Of a DNA stretch of 64,000 bases, positions 31,801 to 43,860 are shown in pieces. The position numbers and the translations under genes are program-made. Source of the stretch: Paucibacter sp. DJ2R-2 (GTDB lineage Bacteria; Pseudomonadota; Gammaproteobacteria; Burkholderiales; Burkholderiaceae_C); the NCBI RefSeq assembly GCF_025717675.1, contig NZ_JAJIRT010000001.1, positions 1,116,001 to 1,180,000 of the forward strand. The letters run 5' to 3'. Under the pieces are notes generated by a model. The model was given only the letters and a program-made list of their open reading frames with translations, had not been told where the DNA came from and did no database searches. Numbering within the stretch: position 1 is the first letter of the stretch; each line of letters begins with the position of its first letter.

Positions 31801-32025
31801 GGCGAGCGCCTGTTGCAGGCGATCCGCGAGCGCGAGTTCGCCTACGAACAGCACCGGCTGCATGTCAGCGCCAGCCTCGGCCTGGCCCAGCTGCGGCCGG
31901 GCGAGTCCCTGGATTCGCTCTACGCCCGCGCCGACCTGGCGCTCTATGCGGCCAAGGCGGCGGGGCGCGACCGGATCAGCGATGACATGGATGACGTCGA
32001 ACCTGACGGTCATGCAGAACCTTGA
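28861..32025 (+). CDS. Sensor diguanylate cyclase with beta-propeller input domain
   Basis: This 1054-residue protein has an N-terminal signal/anchor (hydrophobic at about residues 15-30). Two seven-bladed propellers follow, built of two-component-regulator repeats (FLWVGTQSGLARWDG, RLWIGTSAGGLARY and many similar), then a Y_Y_Y domain to about residue 815 and a membrane segment at about 823-841. A coiled coil leads to a cytoplasmic GGDEF domain. The active site is G961-G-E-E-F965. An intact inhibitory site R952-S-A-D955 lies exactly five residues before it. It should therefore make cyclic di-GMP in response to an extracellular signal, with product feedback. Such propeller inputs often sense glycans or nutrients at the cell surface. 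A second ATG at 28891 is an equally good start. Confidence 0.92.
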   Translation: MPAHPASPRLMSHAWRAAGLFLLSLAVLLLRPNWIGSAQAAAPPARWAELADATFHNRAQDAGLPNSLTTAIAEDGDGFLWVGTQSGLARWDGHRFRHYKPQQGDPRSLPDHWVTRLHRDRQGRLWIGTSAGGLARYERQSDDFKRFAPGPGGLRSAAIYALAEDGRGGLLIGGAAGLDRLDLANDTIQAQAAVFARPGESQAPAEQIQALLLDRSGGLWVGGTLGLRLRPAGATAFQSVDLPAGKAQAVQVWSLYQDEQAQVWVGSRAHGAFRVPASGQGAERIGGEAQGFAALRQSWVHAIGGGAPGEVWLGCYGQGLVAVDSTSGRLSRIRHDPGLSNSLAGDIIFAIYRDDRGNSWVGSQRGLSRSTTRPGVQTLFGGSHRPVLRGGDVFALLATRDGRIWLGLQGEGVDIIDPAHARTQALRADPDRPEEALPSDHIFGLAQGEDGNVYLATGRGLYQASEDGRQLRRLQLPGRAPSLSSYRLLAQPGRLWLGGRDDGLWLLPLPVKPGQAAEQIPPAALSDGRITVLRQGRDGEVWVGTRNGLNRISADRKITRISADPADPQALGAGLIASLLLDRQQRLWVATLGGGLHLLTHWDGERPRFRRLGTAQGLPSANVDGLLEDAGGQIWASTADGIARIDPERLSVQTLRAAEGVFIRGYWIDAAAVAADGSLLFGGEGGLTVLQPERIQSSVNKQELVLTEGWVGDRAVPLGRFNGAASASTEPLRLAPNTRGLSIEFSALDFVAPERRRYRYQLDGFDKDWIETDASRRLAAYTHLPPGSYRLRLASSDGQGDWTESSLSVPIEIQAAWYQTRGFQLLLGLLLLGGVLALVQMRTAWLKRRQRRLEGQVAERTAQLEQSTEELRLANERLFLLATSDALTGCSNRRYFMEQAQRQLAAARRSGQALCLLMLDLDHFKRVNDQHGHPAGDEVLRQTAELARAQVRSADLLGRLGGEEFALLLPDTDRAGARLLGERLLQAIREREFAYEQHRLHVSASLGLAQLRPGESLDSLYARADLALYAAKAAGRDRISDDMDDVEPDGHAEP

Positions 32026-32061
32026 ACGCCAGCCCAAAGGCCAGAGTCTGCGTAAGGCCGC

Positions 32062-32096
32062 AGCGCCGCGTGAGGGCTAGCGCTGAGCGCGGCGCT
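32062..32096. terminator. Stem between convergent genes, possible bidirectional terminator
   Basis: AGCGCCGCG and CGCGGCGCT are perfect 9-bp complements with a 17-base loop. The stem lies 37 bases after the diguanylate cyclase stop and overlaps the end of the convergent small membrane protein gene. T-richness afterwards is weak (TTCTT). Confidence 0.45.
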
Positions 32097-32478
32097 TCTT
32101 CTCGCGCAAAGCAAACCACAAAAAGCCCCAGTTCACCAAGCCGAGAATGAAGGTGATGACCGTGATCATCGTCATCGCCACGCCACCGCCGCTCGCCCCC
32201 ATGAGACCCGGGATCAAGCCGACAAAGCCCATCAGCAAACTCGGCGCAATCAAGGCCACCACCGCCGCAAACAGCCAGTCCGCCCGGTTCCATTTCCAGA
32301 ACAGATAGCAGGCATAGAGCATGCCCAGGATGCCCAGGCGCAAGATGCCGCCGGCGCCGACCAGCAGGCCGAACACCGGGGCCATATCGCCATGAATCGA
32401 GGCCTGCGCCGAAGCGGGAATTCCTGCGGCCAGCAGGCCTAGAACGCGGATTGAACGGGGCAATGACTGGATCAGCAT
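32077..32478 (-). CDS. Small membrane protein of unknown function
   Basis: The 133-residue protein has a possible signal segment (to about ASAQAS, residue 27) and then three to four hydrophobic segments: GLLVGAGGILRLGILGMLYA, WLFAAVVALIAPSLLMG and a long one before the basic end REKKRRAQR. I do not recognise a family. It has a normal ATG start and the codon use looks like its neighbours. It is convergent with the diguanylate cyclase gene and lies 82 bases downstream of the outer-membrane factor gene, so it might be co-transcribed with the efflux operon. Confidence 0.6.
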   Translation of the reverse strand: MLIQSLPRSIRVLGLLAAGIPASAQASIHGDMAPVFGLLVGAGGILRLGILGMLYACYLFWKWNRADWLFAAVVALIAPSLLMGFVGLIPGLMGASGGGVAMTMITVITFILGLVNWGFLWFALREKKRRAQR

Positions 32479-32560
32479 GGGCAGAAAAGGCGCCAGTTCT
32501 GGCGACGGTTTGAAGAAAGAGAGAACGAAAGAGAAACGAGGGCGGGTTTCAGCCCCACCC

Positions 32561-33952
32561 TCAGGCGCTCGCCAAGGCCTTCTGCAAGGCCGCCTGGTTC
32601 AGCCACTGGCGCAGGCGCAGCTGTATGGCCTCCTGCTCCGCGGCCAGGCGGGCATTGCGGGCCTGCAGCCAGTCGGCGCGAGCGATCACGCCGACCTCGT
32701 AACGCAGCGCCGCCAGCTTTTCGGTCTGCTGGGCCTCGCCCAAGCGAGCGGCATTGGCCAGGGCCTGCTGGCGCAGCTCGCGGCGCTCGGCCGCCAGTTG
32801 CTCCACCTCGACCAGGGCCTTGTGCACCGTGTCGCGCAGGCTCAGGGCCGCGCTTTCCACATCGTTGACCGACTGACCGCGCTGCAGGTCCAGGCGGCGC
32901 CAGTCGACCAGGGGCACGATCAGGCTGGAGGACAAAGTGGCCAAGGGCCGCTCCAGCCAGTCGCGCCACTGAGCACCGCCCGTGCCGACACCCAGACTCA
33001 GGCTCAGGCTGGGATAACGCGCCGCCTCAGTGGCACGCCACTGCGCCAGAGCGCTGTCCACCTGAGCGCGGTCGCGCTGCACATCGGGCCGGCGCTCCAG
33101 GGCCTCGGCCGGCGCTCCCGGTTGCCAGTCACCGGGCTGGCCCTGCGGCAAACTCGGGCTTGCGGGCAAGGCCGGGGCGCTGTCGTCCAAGAGCAAGCCC
33201 AGGCTCAGTCCTTGTTGCACGCGCTCGCGCTGCAGCTGAGCCAGACGCGAGCGCAAGCCCTGCAGGCTGCTGGCCGCCTTGTCCACCTCGATGGGCAGCA
33301 GCTTGCCTTCGCGCACGCGCAGCCGGGTCAGGGCCAGCACCGCCTCGGCGCCTTGCAGCTGCTCCGCGATCAAGGGCTCTTCCAGCGCCAGCGCGGCCAG
33401 GCTCCAATAACTCTCGGCCACACGGCTGCGGATCAGCAGCCGGGCCGCGGCCCAATCGGCGCGCTGGCCGGCGACCTGGGCGGCCTGGGCGGCTTCGCCA
33501 TGAGCCAGGCGCTGCCAGAGATCGACCTCGTAGCTGACGCTGGCATTGACCGAATAGCTGCGCGACAGCGGCCCCTGCTCCAGCGCGCGGCTGCCGGAAG
33601 CGCCGCCGCTCAAGCTGGGCTTGAGGCCACGCTCCAGCTCGCTCTGGCCAAGCTGCAGCTGGGCCCGCTCCCAGCGCTTGAGCGCCAGCGCGATGTCGCG
33701 GTTGGCACGCAGCGCCTGCTCTTGCAGGGCAGCCAGCTGGGCATCGGTTTGCATGGCGCCTTCGGCAGACACGGCAACGCTCAGCTGCTGCCACTGTGCC
33801 GGCAGACTCGGAGTCACGGCCATATTTGCCGGCACGCCAGCGACCCGGCCACTGGCACATCCGGCCAGCAACAGGCTCAGAGCGGCCGCGGCAGCGGCGA
33901 GCGCCGAGACGCCCTGGATGCGCTCATTTTTGGAGTTTGTTTTCTTGTTCAT
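32561..33952 (-). CDS. Outer-membrane efflux lipoprotein (TolC/NodT family)
   Basis: The 463-residue protein has a lipoprotein signal with lipobox LLLAGCAS and two outer-membrane-efflux-protein repeats, with family features such as RDIALALKRWERAQ, YSVNASVSYEVDLW and ALERRPDVQRDRAQVDSA. It should form the outer-membrane channel for the MacAB pump encoded upstream. The ATG at 33952 has AAGGTGAG at good spacing. A further ATG at 33967 overlaps the macB stop as ATGA and is an alternative start giving five more residues. Either way it is translationally close-coupled to macB. Confidence 0.93.
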   Translation of the reverse strand: MNKKTNSKNERIQGVSALAAAAAALSLLLAGCASGRVAGVPANMAVTPSLPAQWQQLSVAVSAEGAMQTDAQLAALQEQALRANRDIALALKRWERAQLQLGQSELERGLKPSLSGGASGSRALEQGPLSRSYSVNASVSYEVDLWQRLAHGEAAQAAQVAGQRADWAAARLLIRSRVAESYWSLAALALEEPLIAEQLQGAEAVLALTRLRVREGKLLPIEVDKAASSLQGLRSRLAQLQRERVQQGLSLGLLLDDSAPALPASPSLPQGQPGDWQPGAPAEALERRPDVQRDRAQVDSALAQWRATEAARYPSLSLSLGVGTGGAQWRDWLERPLATLSSSLIVPLVDWRRLDLQRGQSVNDVESAALSLRDTVHKALVEVEQLAAERRELRQQALANAARLGEAQQTEKLAALRYEVGVIARADWLQARNARLAAEQEAIQLRLRQWLNQAALQKALASA

Positions 33953-33963
33953 GGCTCTCACCT

Positions 33964-35988
<2,025 letters not shown>

Positions 35989-36000
35989 GGCGGTGCCGGC

Positions 36001-37167
36001 TTACTTCGATGCAGCCGACGCAGCCTGCTCGGCCGCCGACGGCGGCGCCAGCAAGACCTTCTCGCCGGCCTTCAGGCCATCGAGCACCTGCACGCGGGCG
36101 CCGTCCTGCAAGCCGGTGCGCACCTTGCGCGGGTGCTGCTTGTTCTGGGCGTCCAGCACCTGCACGGCAAAGCGGCCGTCCTCGCCCCGCTCGCCGAGCG
36201 CGACCATGGGCAGAGTCAGGGTCTTCTTGGCCGAACCGGTCTCGACATTGACCTGCACCGTCATCTCGGGCAGCAGCTTGCGCGCCTTGTTGTCCACTTC
36301 GAACAGCACGTTGTAGAAGACCGCATTGCCGGCCCGCTCGGGCACCGGCTGGATCACTCGGACCTTGCCTTCATAACGCTGAGCCTCGCCGGCCAGGGTC
36401 ACGAAGCGGGCGTTCTGACCCATCTTGATCTGAGCGATGTCGGCCTCAGGAACCCGGGCACGCACGGTGATCTCGTCGAGATTGGCCAGAGTCACCATGA
36501 CCGGGGTGATCTGTGCGGCGATCACGGTCTGGCCTTCCTGCACCGGCAGGTTGACCACGGTGCCGTCCATGGGCGCGGTGATCGAGGCATAGCCCAGGGA
36601 CAGCTTGCGCTTGTCCAGCTCGGCCTGCAGACGTTTCAGATTGGCGCTCTGGCCGCGCAGGTCGGCTTCCAGCTTGGCCAGCTCCGTGTCCGCACGCTCG
36701 GCCTCGGTGGCCGCGGTGGCATCGCCGGCGAGCAAACGGCGCTGGCGCTCGACCTCGCGGCGGGCTGTCTTCAGGTCGGCCTGGCGCACTTCGATCAAGG
36801 CCACTTGCTGGGCTGCGGCCGCCTCGGCCTGGGCCACTTCGCTGCGTGCCAACTCGGGATCCAGACTGACCAGCAGTTCGCCCTTCTTGACCTGCTGGCC
36901 CAGCTGCACATGGAGCTGGCGCACCTGGCCGCTGACCTGGGCACCGACATCGACCTTGAGCCGCGGTTGCAGCACACCCGCTGCCTGTACCGTCTGTGTG
37001 ATGTCGGCCAGATTCACCTCCCCGGTTGGCGGCGGGGGCGGTGGCGGCGTCGGGCTCAGATAGCGATAGGCGCCATACGCAGCGCCGATCACGAGCAGCA
37101 CGGCCAGGCGCACGCGCCAGGATTTCAACCAGCGCCCACGGGCACCTTGAGTCTTGTTTTTCTGCAC
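36001..37167 (-). CDS. macA: MacA-type periplasmic adaptor (membrane fusion protein)
   Basis: The 388-residue protein has an N-terminal membrane anchor (LAVLLVIGAAYGAYRYL), a run of seven prolines, a lipoyl-like barrel half (VGAQVSGQVRQLHVQLGQQV), an alpha-helical hairpin at about residues 105-180, the second lipoyl half (ITAPMDGTVVNLPVQEGQTV) and beta-barrel domains. It links MacB to the outer-membrane channel. It starts with GTG at 37165-37167, with GGGGAG six bases upstream. The three genes macA-macB-outer-membrane factor form a complete export operon; the substrate is not evident. Confidence 0.92.
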   Translation of the reverse strand: MQKNKTQGARGRWLKSWRVRLAVLLVIGAAYGAYRYLSPTPPPPPPPTGEVNLADITQTVQAAGVLQPRLKVDVGAQVSGQVRQLHVQLGQQVKKGELLVSLDPELARSEVAQAEAAAAQQVALIEVRQADLKTARREVERQRRLLAGDATAATEAERADTELAKLEADLRGQSANLKRLQAELDKRKLSLGYASITAPMDGTVVNLPVQEGQTVIAAQITPVMVTLANLDEITVRARVPEADIAQIKMGQNARFVTLAGEAQRYEGKVRVIQPVPERAGNAVFYNVLFEVDNKARKLLPEMTVQVNVETGSAKKTLTLPMVALGERGEDGRFAVQVLDAQNKQHPRKVRTGLQDGARVQVLDGLKAGEKVLLAPPSAAEQAASAASK

Positions 37168-37325
37168 AGCGTCTCCCCGCGTCGGCGTATGTCTTGAGCG
37201 GGGGCCAATGTAGCAGCGGCCTCCGGAGAGGCCAGCGGCGCTGCGACAGACTGCCGAAAGGCGCGACTGAGGCGCACCAGGAGAGGACCGGTCCAGCCAG
37301 CCAGCCTCAGACCGGCTGGTTCAGC

Positions 37326-37982
37326 TCATTCGCTGAAGGCGCGCAGGTCCAGCATCGTGCGGCCGTCGTCGGCCAGCAGGCGCATGCGTGCCGGCAGCTC
37401 ATCGACATCGGCCAGCGCAAAACCACTGCTGGAGGCCGGTACCGCGTTGCCGCAGCCGCTGGCTGTCAGGCTCAGGGCCAGGCCACCGGCACCACCTTGG
37501 CTGTCCAGACGCCCGCTGAGCTTGCAGCTGCTGGCCGGGCCGGCGCTGATGCTGCCGTCGGCCGCCACAGTGAACTGCGCCCAGACGCCCGGGCCGAGCT
37601 GGGTGACATAGCGACCGACCAGCTGGCCGACCGTCAGCGCGGACGGAGCCGCTTGTTTGTGGCTCGCTTGCAGACTGATGCTGACATCGACTGTGGCGGC
37701 GGGCACCGCCACCCACTCAGCACTGCTGGACGCGCGGCGGTAGATGCGCTCGGCTTGCTCGGCCGCATTGTTCAAGACCAGCACGCGGCTGCCGTCGCTG
37801 CCGGAAAAATAGCGGCCCGGCACCGGCGCATCGGCCGTGCCCGCGTTGACGACATAGCTGCCCGGCGCCAGATCCGGCACGCTGACGGACGGGCCGGCAT
37901 CGCCGCCGCCGTTGCAGGCGACCAAGGCCAGCGAGGCCATCAGAGGCAGGAGACGGGCGCGAAACAAAGGAGAGGCTCTCAT
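37326..37982 (-). CDS. Predicted lipoprotein of unknown function
   Basis: The 218-residue protein begins with a lipoprotein signal (MASLALVACNGGG, acylated cysteine at about residue 23). The rest is rich in small residues and beta-prone, with two internal cysteines (SSCKLSG, TASGCGN) that may pair. I do not recognise a family. It follows the SurE-like gene so closely that an upstream GTG start (37997) would overlap its stop codon; I use the ATG at 37982. The two genes are thus one unit, and the lipoprotein may act with the secreted phosphatase. A hairpin CCAGCC/GGCTGG at 37301-37319 lies after its stop, without a T-run. Confidence 0.65.
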   Translation of the reverse strand: MRASPLFRARLLPLMASLALVACNGGGDAGPSVSVPDLAPGSYVVNAGTADAPVPGRYFSGSDGSRVLVLNNAAEQAERIYRRASSSAEWVAVPAATVDVSISLQASHKQAAPSALTVGQLVGRYVTQLGPGVWAQFTVAADGSISAGPASSCKLSGRLDSQGGAGGLALSLTASGCGNAVPASSSGFALADVDELPARMRLLADDGRTMLDLRAFSE

Positions 37983-37993
37983 GGTGACCGCCC

Positions 37994-38959
37994 TCACTGG
38001 CTCAGCAGATCACGCAGGCGCAGGCGCAGCCATTGCTGGCCGGCGCTGCGGTGGTCGTAAGCGACTTGCATGGCCGTGACCGCGATGTCTTTCTTGTAGA
38101 CGATGGACTCGTCCTCGGCCTGCGCCTCGGTGGCCGGGGCGCTGTTCATCTCCAGCGTGATGCCGGGCAGGTGCACCTGGCCCAGGCCGTAGCCGGCCGC
38201 CACCGGATCGGCGCCCAGGTCCTTGACGAACTTGACCTTGTAGGCGTTGTAGCTGCCGATGCGGGCGAACTTCCATTTGGCACCGTCCAGCACCTGCGGG
38301 AAGTTGACGTTCAGCGCCAGGCCGGCCGGCAAGAGCGGGCCGGTGCCGGCCTTGGCCTGCAGGGCGGCGATCAGGTCCACGCTGAGCTTGGCAACGGTGG
38401 CCGACTTCGGTGCGGCCAGATTGACGTTGTCGGTGGTGTCGGCGTCGGCGCTCAGGGCGATCGAGGGGATGCCGCGCGAGGCCGAGTTCTGGGCATTGCC
38501 GATGGTGCCCGAGCTGTTGACGATGTGGCCGACGTTCTGGCCTTCGTTGGGGCCGGAGAGCACCAGATCCGGGGCCTTGCCCCAGCGGGCTTGCGCCTGC
38601 ACATCGAGGCCGTAGAGCAGGGCCATGATGGGCGTGCCGTTGACGTAGTGGTAGTCCCCGTTGGTAAAGCCGGCCTTGCTCATGGGGCCGGCGCCCGGCG
38701 CGCCCACGGCGGCGGCGCCGTTCAGGCAGGCGGCCGTCAGCGGCGTCAGCGGGCTCAGAAACTTGACCGCGCCGCCCATGCCGCTCTGGCCGGTGCAAGG
38801 CACCGAGACGATCACATCATGGCCCTTGGCTTTGAGCGCCTCGTACAGCGCTTTGACATTGCTGGTCAGGCCGTCGTCATTGCTCAGGACGATGTTGAGG
38901 GCCAGTGCTGGCTGGGCCAAGGCAGCCAGTGCCAGCAGGGGAAGCAGACGTACGCGCAT
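37994..38959 (-). CDS. Secreted SurE-like nucleotidase/phosphatase
   Basis: The 321-residue protein has a signal peptide (MRVRLLPLLALAALAQPALA) followed by a SurE fold. It has the metal motif LSNDDGLTSN right after the signal and LSGPNEGQNVGHIVNSSGTIG, which corresponds to the SurE loop that binds metal and substrate. Classical SurE is a cytoplasmic 5'-nucleotidase of about 250 residues; this one is exported and longer. It probably hydrolyses phosphate esters in the periplasm. The ATG at 38959 has GGAGAG upstream. A lipoprotein gene is coupled to its end. The frame is open far upstream, but that part overlaps the PEP-CTERM gene and has no similarity. Confidence 0.85.
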   Translation of the reverse strand: MRVRLLPLLALAALAQPALALNIVLSNDDGLTSNVKALYEALKAKGHDVIVSVPCTGQSGMGGAVKFLSPLTPLTAACLNGAAAVGAPGAGPMSKAGFTNGDYHYVNGTPIMALLYGLDVQAQARWGKAPDLVLSGPNEGQNVGHIVNSSGTIGNAQNSASRGIPSIALSADADTTDNVNLAAPKSATVAKLSVDLIAALQAKAGTGPLLPAGLALNVNFPQVLDGAKWKFARIGSYNAYKVKFVKDLGADPVAAGYGLGQVHLPGITLEMNSAPATEAQAEDESIVYKKDIAVTAMQVAYDHRSAGQQWLRLRLRDLLSQ

Positions 38960-39138
38960 GAATGAAGACTCTCCGAGACCGTTGGGGGCGCAAGCGCACT
39001 CGGCCTCTCGGGATGCCTCGAAGGCATCGGCGCAGACCGGGCGGGTGCCAGGGCTGGCCAGTGTCGGCAGTCTTGATGGCAGGGGCATGGCGGCGCTGTG
39101 ACAGCGCCGTGGCAGGCCCCGCGCGCAACAGCCGCCGC

Positions 39139-39810
39139 TCAGGCGCGCCGGCGCTGCAGGCCCAGGCCCAGCAGGGCGAGCAGGGCCAGAGCGGCGCTGC
39201 CGGGCTCGGGCACGCCTTGCACCGGGCCGCCCGGGCTGCCCTCGAAGACCACCTCGCCGAGCGCCAACCAGCGCTGTTCGGGGCCGTTGTGCAGGCTCAG
39301 CTCGACATAGCGGCCGGCCGCCTGACTGCCGTTCAGCAGCTCGAACACACCGTCGCTGTTGTCGGCGCCGGGCAGGCGCTCGGCCGCGCTCAGGGTGCGC
39401 AGCTGGCTGCTGCCGAAATGCAGGCCGTCGCTCGAGAAGCGCAGGCTCATGGCGCCGGGCATATAGACGGCCGCCTGGGCGTAGTACTTGAAATAACTGG
39501 TGATGCGGCTCAGGCGGTAGCTCTCGCCCAGGTCGAACAGGATCACGGGCGACTGACCGTCCCACATCACATAGGGCGCCCAAGCGCCATAGCCGGCCAC
39601 CACCGAGGCGCTGGTCACGCCGTCGGTGAGGTCGCCGGTGCCGCCCGACAACCAGCCATCGGGCCCGTGGTTGCCGTTGTAGAGGTTGTCGTAATAGGCC
39701 CCATGCAGGGGCGCGCCGTCCATCATGCTGTAAGAGCTGACGACGATGCCGGCCGCAGCCGTCTGGGCCAGGGTGAGGGCACTGAGACCGGTGAACAGGC
39801 TGCGCAACAT
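39139..39810 (-). CDS. PEP-CTERM sorted exported protein
   Basis: The 223-residue protein has a signal peptide (to about TAAAG), a beta-rich domain with many glycines and aromatic residues, and a C-terminal sorting signal VPEPGSAALALLALLGLG followed by QRRRA. That tail (Pro-Glu-Pro, hydrophobic helix, basic end) is the PEP-CTERM signal processed by exosortase, usually in bacteria that make exopolysaccharide. The body looks like a carbohydrate-binding-type sandwich, but this is only an impression. No exosortase gene is in the window. The ATG at 39810 has GAGG at good spacing. Confidence 0.85.
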   Translation of the reverse strand: MLRSLFTGLSALTLAQTAAAGIVVSSYSMMDGAPLHGAYYDNLYNGNHGPDGWLSGGTGDLTDGVTSASVVAGYGAWAPYVMWDGQSPVILFDLGESYRLSRITSYFKYYAQAAVYMPGAMSLRFSSDGLHFGSSQLRTLSAAERLPGADNSDGVFELLNGSQAAGRYVELSLHNGPEQRWLALGEVVFEGSPGGPVQGVPEPGSAALALLALLGLGLQRRRA

Positions 39811-39979
39811 GGGTGAACCTCGGCGTTGACCTTGAATCAAACAAGAAGGCCCCGTGCCTTCCGAAGCCTGGACTGTCGGCCCATGTCGGCCTCCTGTCAT
39901 CCTCCAGCCCGGGGGAGTGCGGCTGAGCTGTTTCGAGCGCTTTTCCTGCGTCGCGCGGGCGCGCCCGCAAGCCCTCGCT

Positions 39980-40438
39980 TCAAGCCGATTTCAAGGGCAG
40001 CGGCGCGCCGCTCTTGACGCAGCGGATGGCGAAATTGCTGGTGATGTCCTGCACCATGGCCAAGGCCTGCAGGCGCCGCACGATTTGCTCGTAAGCACTC
40101 AGCTCGCCGACCACCACCTCGAGCAGGTAGTCATGCGCACCGCTGACCACATGGCAGGCCACCACCTCGGCCATGGCCTCCATGGCGGCCTCGAACTGCT
40201 GCACCGCGTCCTCGCGGTGGTGCATCAAGCGCACATTGACGAAGACCGTGGTGGCCAGCTGCACCGCCTTGCGGTCCAGCACCGCGCGGTAGCCCGAGAT
40301 GAATCCCTCGTCCTCCAAGCGCTTGAGTCGGCGCGCACAGGGGCTGGCCGACAAGGCCACCCGCTCGGCCAGCTCGGCAATGCTGAGGCGGCCGTCGCGC
40401 TGCAGCAGCTCGAGCAACTGGAGGTCGATTCTGTCCAT
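39980..40438 (-). CDS. Lrp/AsnC-family transcriptional regulator
   Basis: The 152-residue protein starts with the Lrp helix-turn-helix (LQLLELLQRDGRLSIAELAE, SPCARRLKRLEDEG) and continues with the ligand-binding RAM domain (HVVSGAHDYLLEVVV). Such regulators respond to amino acids. The gene is divergent from an EamA exporter gene with 138 bases between them, so it likely controls that exporter, a common arrangement for amino acid efflux. Confidence 0.93.
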   Translation of the reverse strand: MDRIDLQLLELLQRDGRLSIAELAERVALSASPCARRLKRLEDEGFISGYRAVLDRKAVQLATTVFVNVRLMHHREDAVQQFEAAMEAMAEVVACHVVSGAHDYLLEVVVGELSAYEQIVRRLQALAMVQDITSNFAIRCVKSGAPLPLKSA

Positions 40439-40576
40439 GGCTTGTTTCCATCAAAGTTTCAGTGATTATTGGCGAAAGCCCGCTCAAGCAGACCAGTTAT
40501 CACGCCAGATTGCCGGGTTTCACCCAGGGAAGCGCTTGAAAATTCCTCTCGTTGTAGCCCTTGCCTTGCCTGCCCC

Positions 40577-41530
40577 ATGCACCCCAATTCCCGCCCTTCC
40601 CTGGCCGCCGCCGGCCTGCCCTCGCAATCTTTTGGCGGGCGCCGCCCGCAGCAGGCCTGGCAGCAAGGCGAGGCCCTGGGCTGGGCCGCGCTGGCCTTGA
40701 CCCTGGCGATCTGGGCCGCTTTCTTCATCTCCTTGCGTGCCGGCGCGCGTGTCGCCCTGCCGCCGGTGGAGCTGGCCCTGCTGCGCTTCGGCCCGGCCGG
40801 CCTGCTGTTCGCGCCCTTGCTCTGGAAGCGCCGCGCCCGCTTTGCCGCCGTACCGGCGCGCTTGTGGCTGCTGATCGTCGCCGGCGCCGGCCTGCCCTAC
40901 TTCCTGATCGCAGGCTGGGGCATGCGCCATGCGCCGGTGGCCGACGGCGCCACCCTGATCCCCGGCACCCTGCCCCTGTTCACCGCCTTGCTGGCCGCCG
41001 CCCTGCACGGCCGCGCGGCATTGGCGCGCTGGCCGGCCCTGCTGTGCATCGCCAGCGGCGTGGCGACGATGCTGGCGCTCAAGGCCGGCCAGGCCGATCT
41101 GGCCCAGGGCTATGCCTTCTTCCTGCTGGGCAGCCTGATGTGGTCGGCCTACACCCTGGCCCTGCGCGAGGCGAAGCTGGCGCCGCTGGAGGCTGCGGCC
41201 CTGATCTCCACCGTCTCCCTGGGCCTGCTCCTGCCCCTGCTGGCCTGGCAGGCCGGCACGCAAGGCCTGGCGCTGCCCAGCTTGAGCGGCTCGCAACTCT
41301 TGCTGCAACTGGCCATCCAGAGCGTGGGCGTGGGCCTGATTTCGACCCTGAGCTACAGCTATGCCGTCGCCCGCCTGGGCGCGCAGCGCAGCGCCACCGC
41401 GGGCGCCCTGACCCCGGTGCTGGCCACGCTGCTGGCCATCCCGCTGTTCGGCGAGCAGCCTGATGGCGCCACCTTGATCGGCATGGGCCTGATCGCCGGC
41501 GGCGTGCTCTGGAGCCAGAGGGCCCGCTAA
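40577..41530 (+). CDS. EamA/DMT-family membrane exporter
   Basis: The 317-residue protein has about ten membrane segments in two EamA repeats, with typical features such as WAAFFISLRAG, GRAALARWPALLCIASGV and GAQRSATAGALTPVLATLL plus GEQPDG in the second repeat. It should export amino acids or other small metabolites. I start it at the ATG at 40577; a further 36 codons are open upstream but lack similarity. The divergent Lrp-type gene is its likely regulator. The region ahead of the start has no clear ribosome site. Confidence 0.88.
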   Translation: MHPNSRPSLAAAGLPSQSFGGRRPQQAWQQGEALGWAALALTLAIWAAFFISLRAGARVALPPVELALLRFGPAGLLFAPLLWKRRARFAAVPARLWLLIVAGAGLPYFLIAGWGMRHAPVADGATLIPGTLPLFTALLAAALHGRAALARWPALLCIASGVATMLALKAGQADLAQGYAFFLLGSLMWSAYTLALREAKLAPLEAAALISTVSLGLLLPLLAWQAGTQGLALPSLSGSQLLLQLAIQSVGVGLISTLSYSYAVARLGAQRSATAGALTPVLATLLAIPLFGEQPDGATLIGMGLIAGGVLWSQRAR

Positions 41531-41652
41531 AGCCTCCCCGGGTTTCCCCGCAGGCCAAATCGGGGAATGCCTTTCGTCATGGTTTTGATTCCTTGCCAGA
41601 ATGCCGCAGCCTCGCGCCGACCGCGCCGAGCCCTGAGTTCTGGAAAGAAACG

Positions 41653-43812
<2,160 letters not shown>

Positions 43813-43860
43813 GCGATCAGTGCGAGCTTTGACCTAACTCCTGATTTCAACGAGGTGCAT

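Noticed and set aside
29098-32037. A 979-codon open frame opposite the diguanylate cyclase
   Set aside because: It is an antisense shadow of a well-supported gene, with glutamine/alanine-rich composition and no domain.
38960-39970. A long in-frame upstream extension of the SurE-like gene
   Set aside because: It would overlap the PEP-CTERM gene in another frame and run before an obvious signal peptide with a good ribosome site at 38959.
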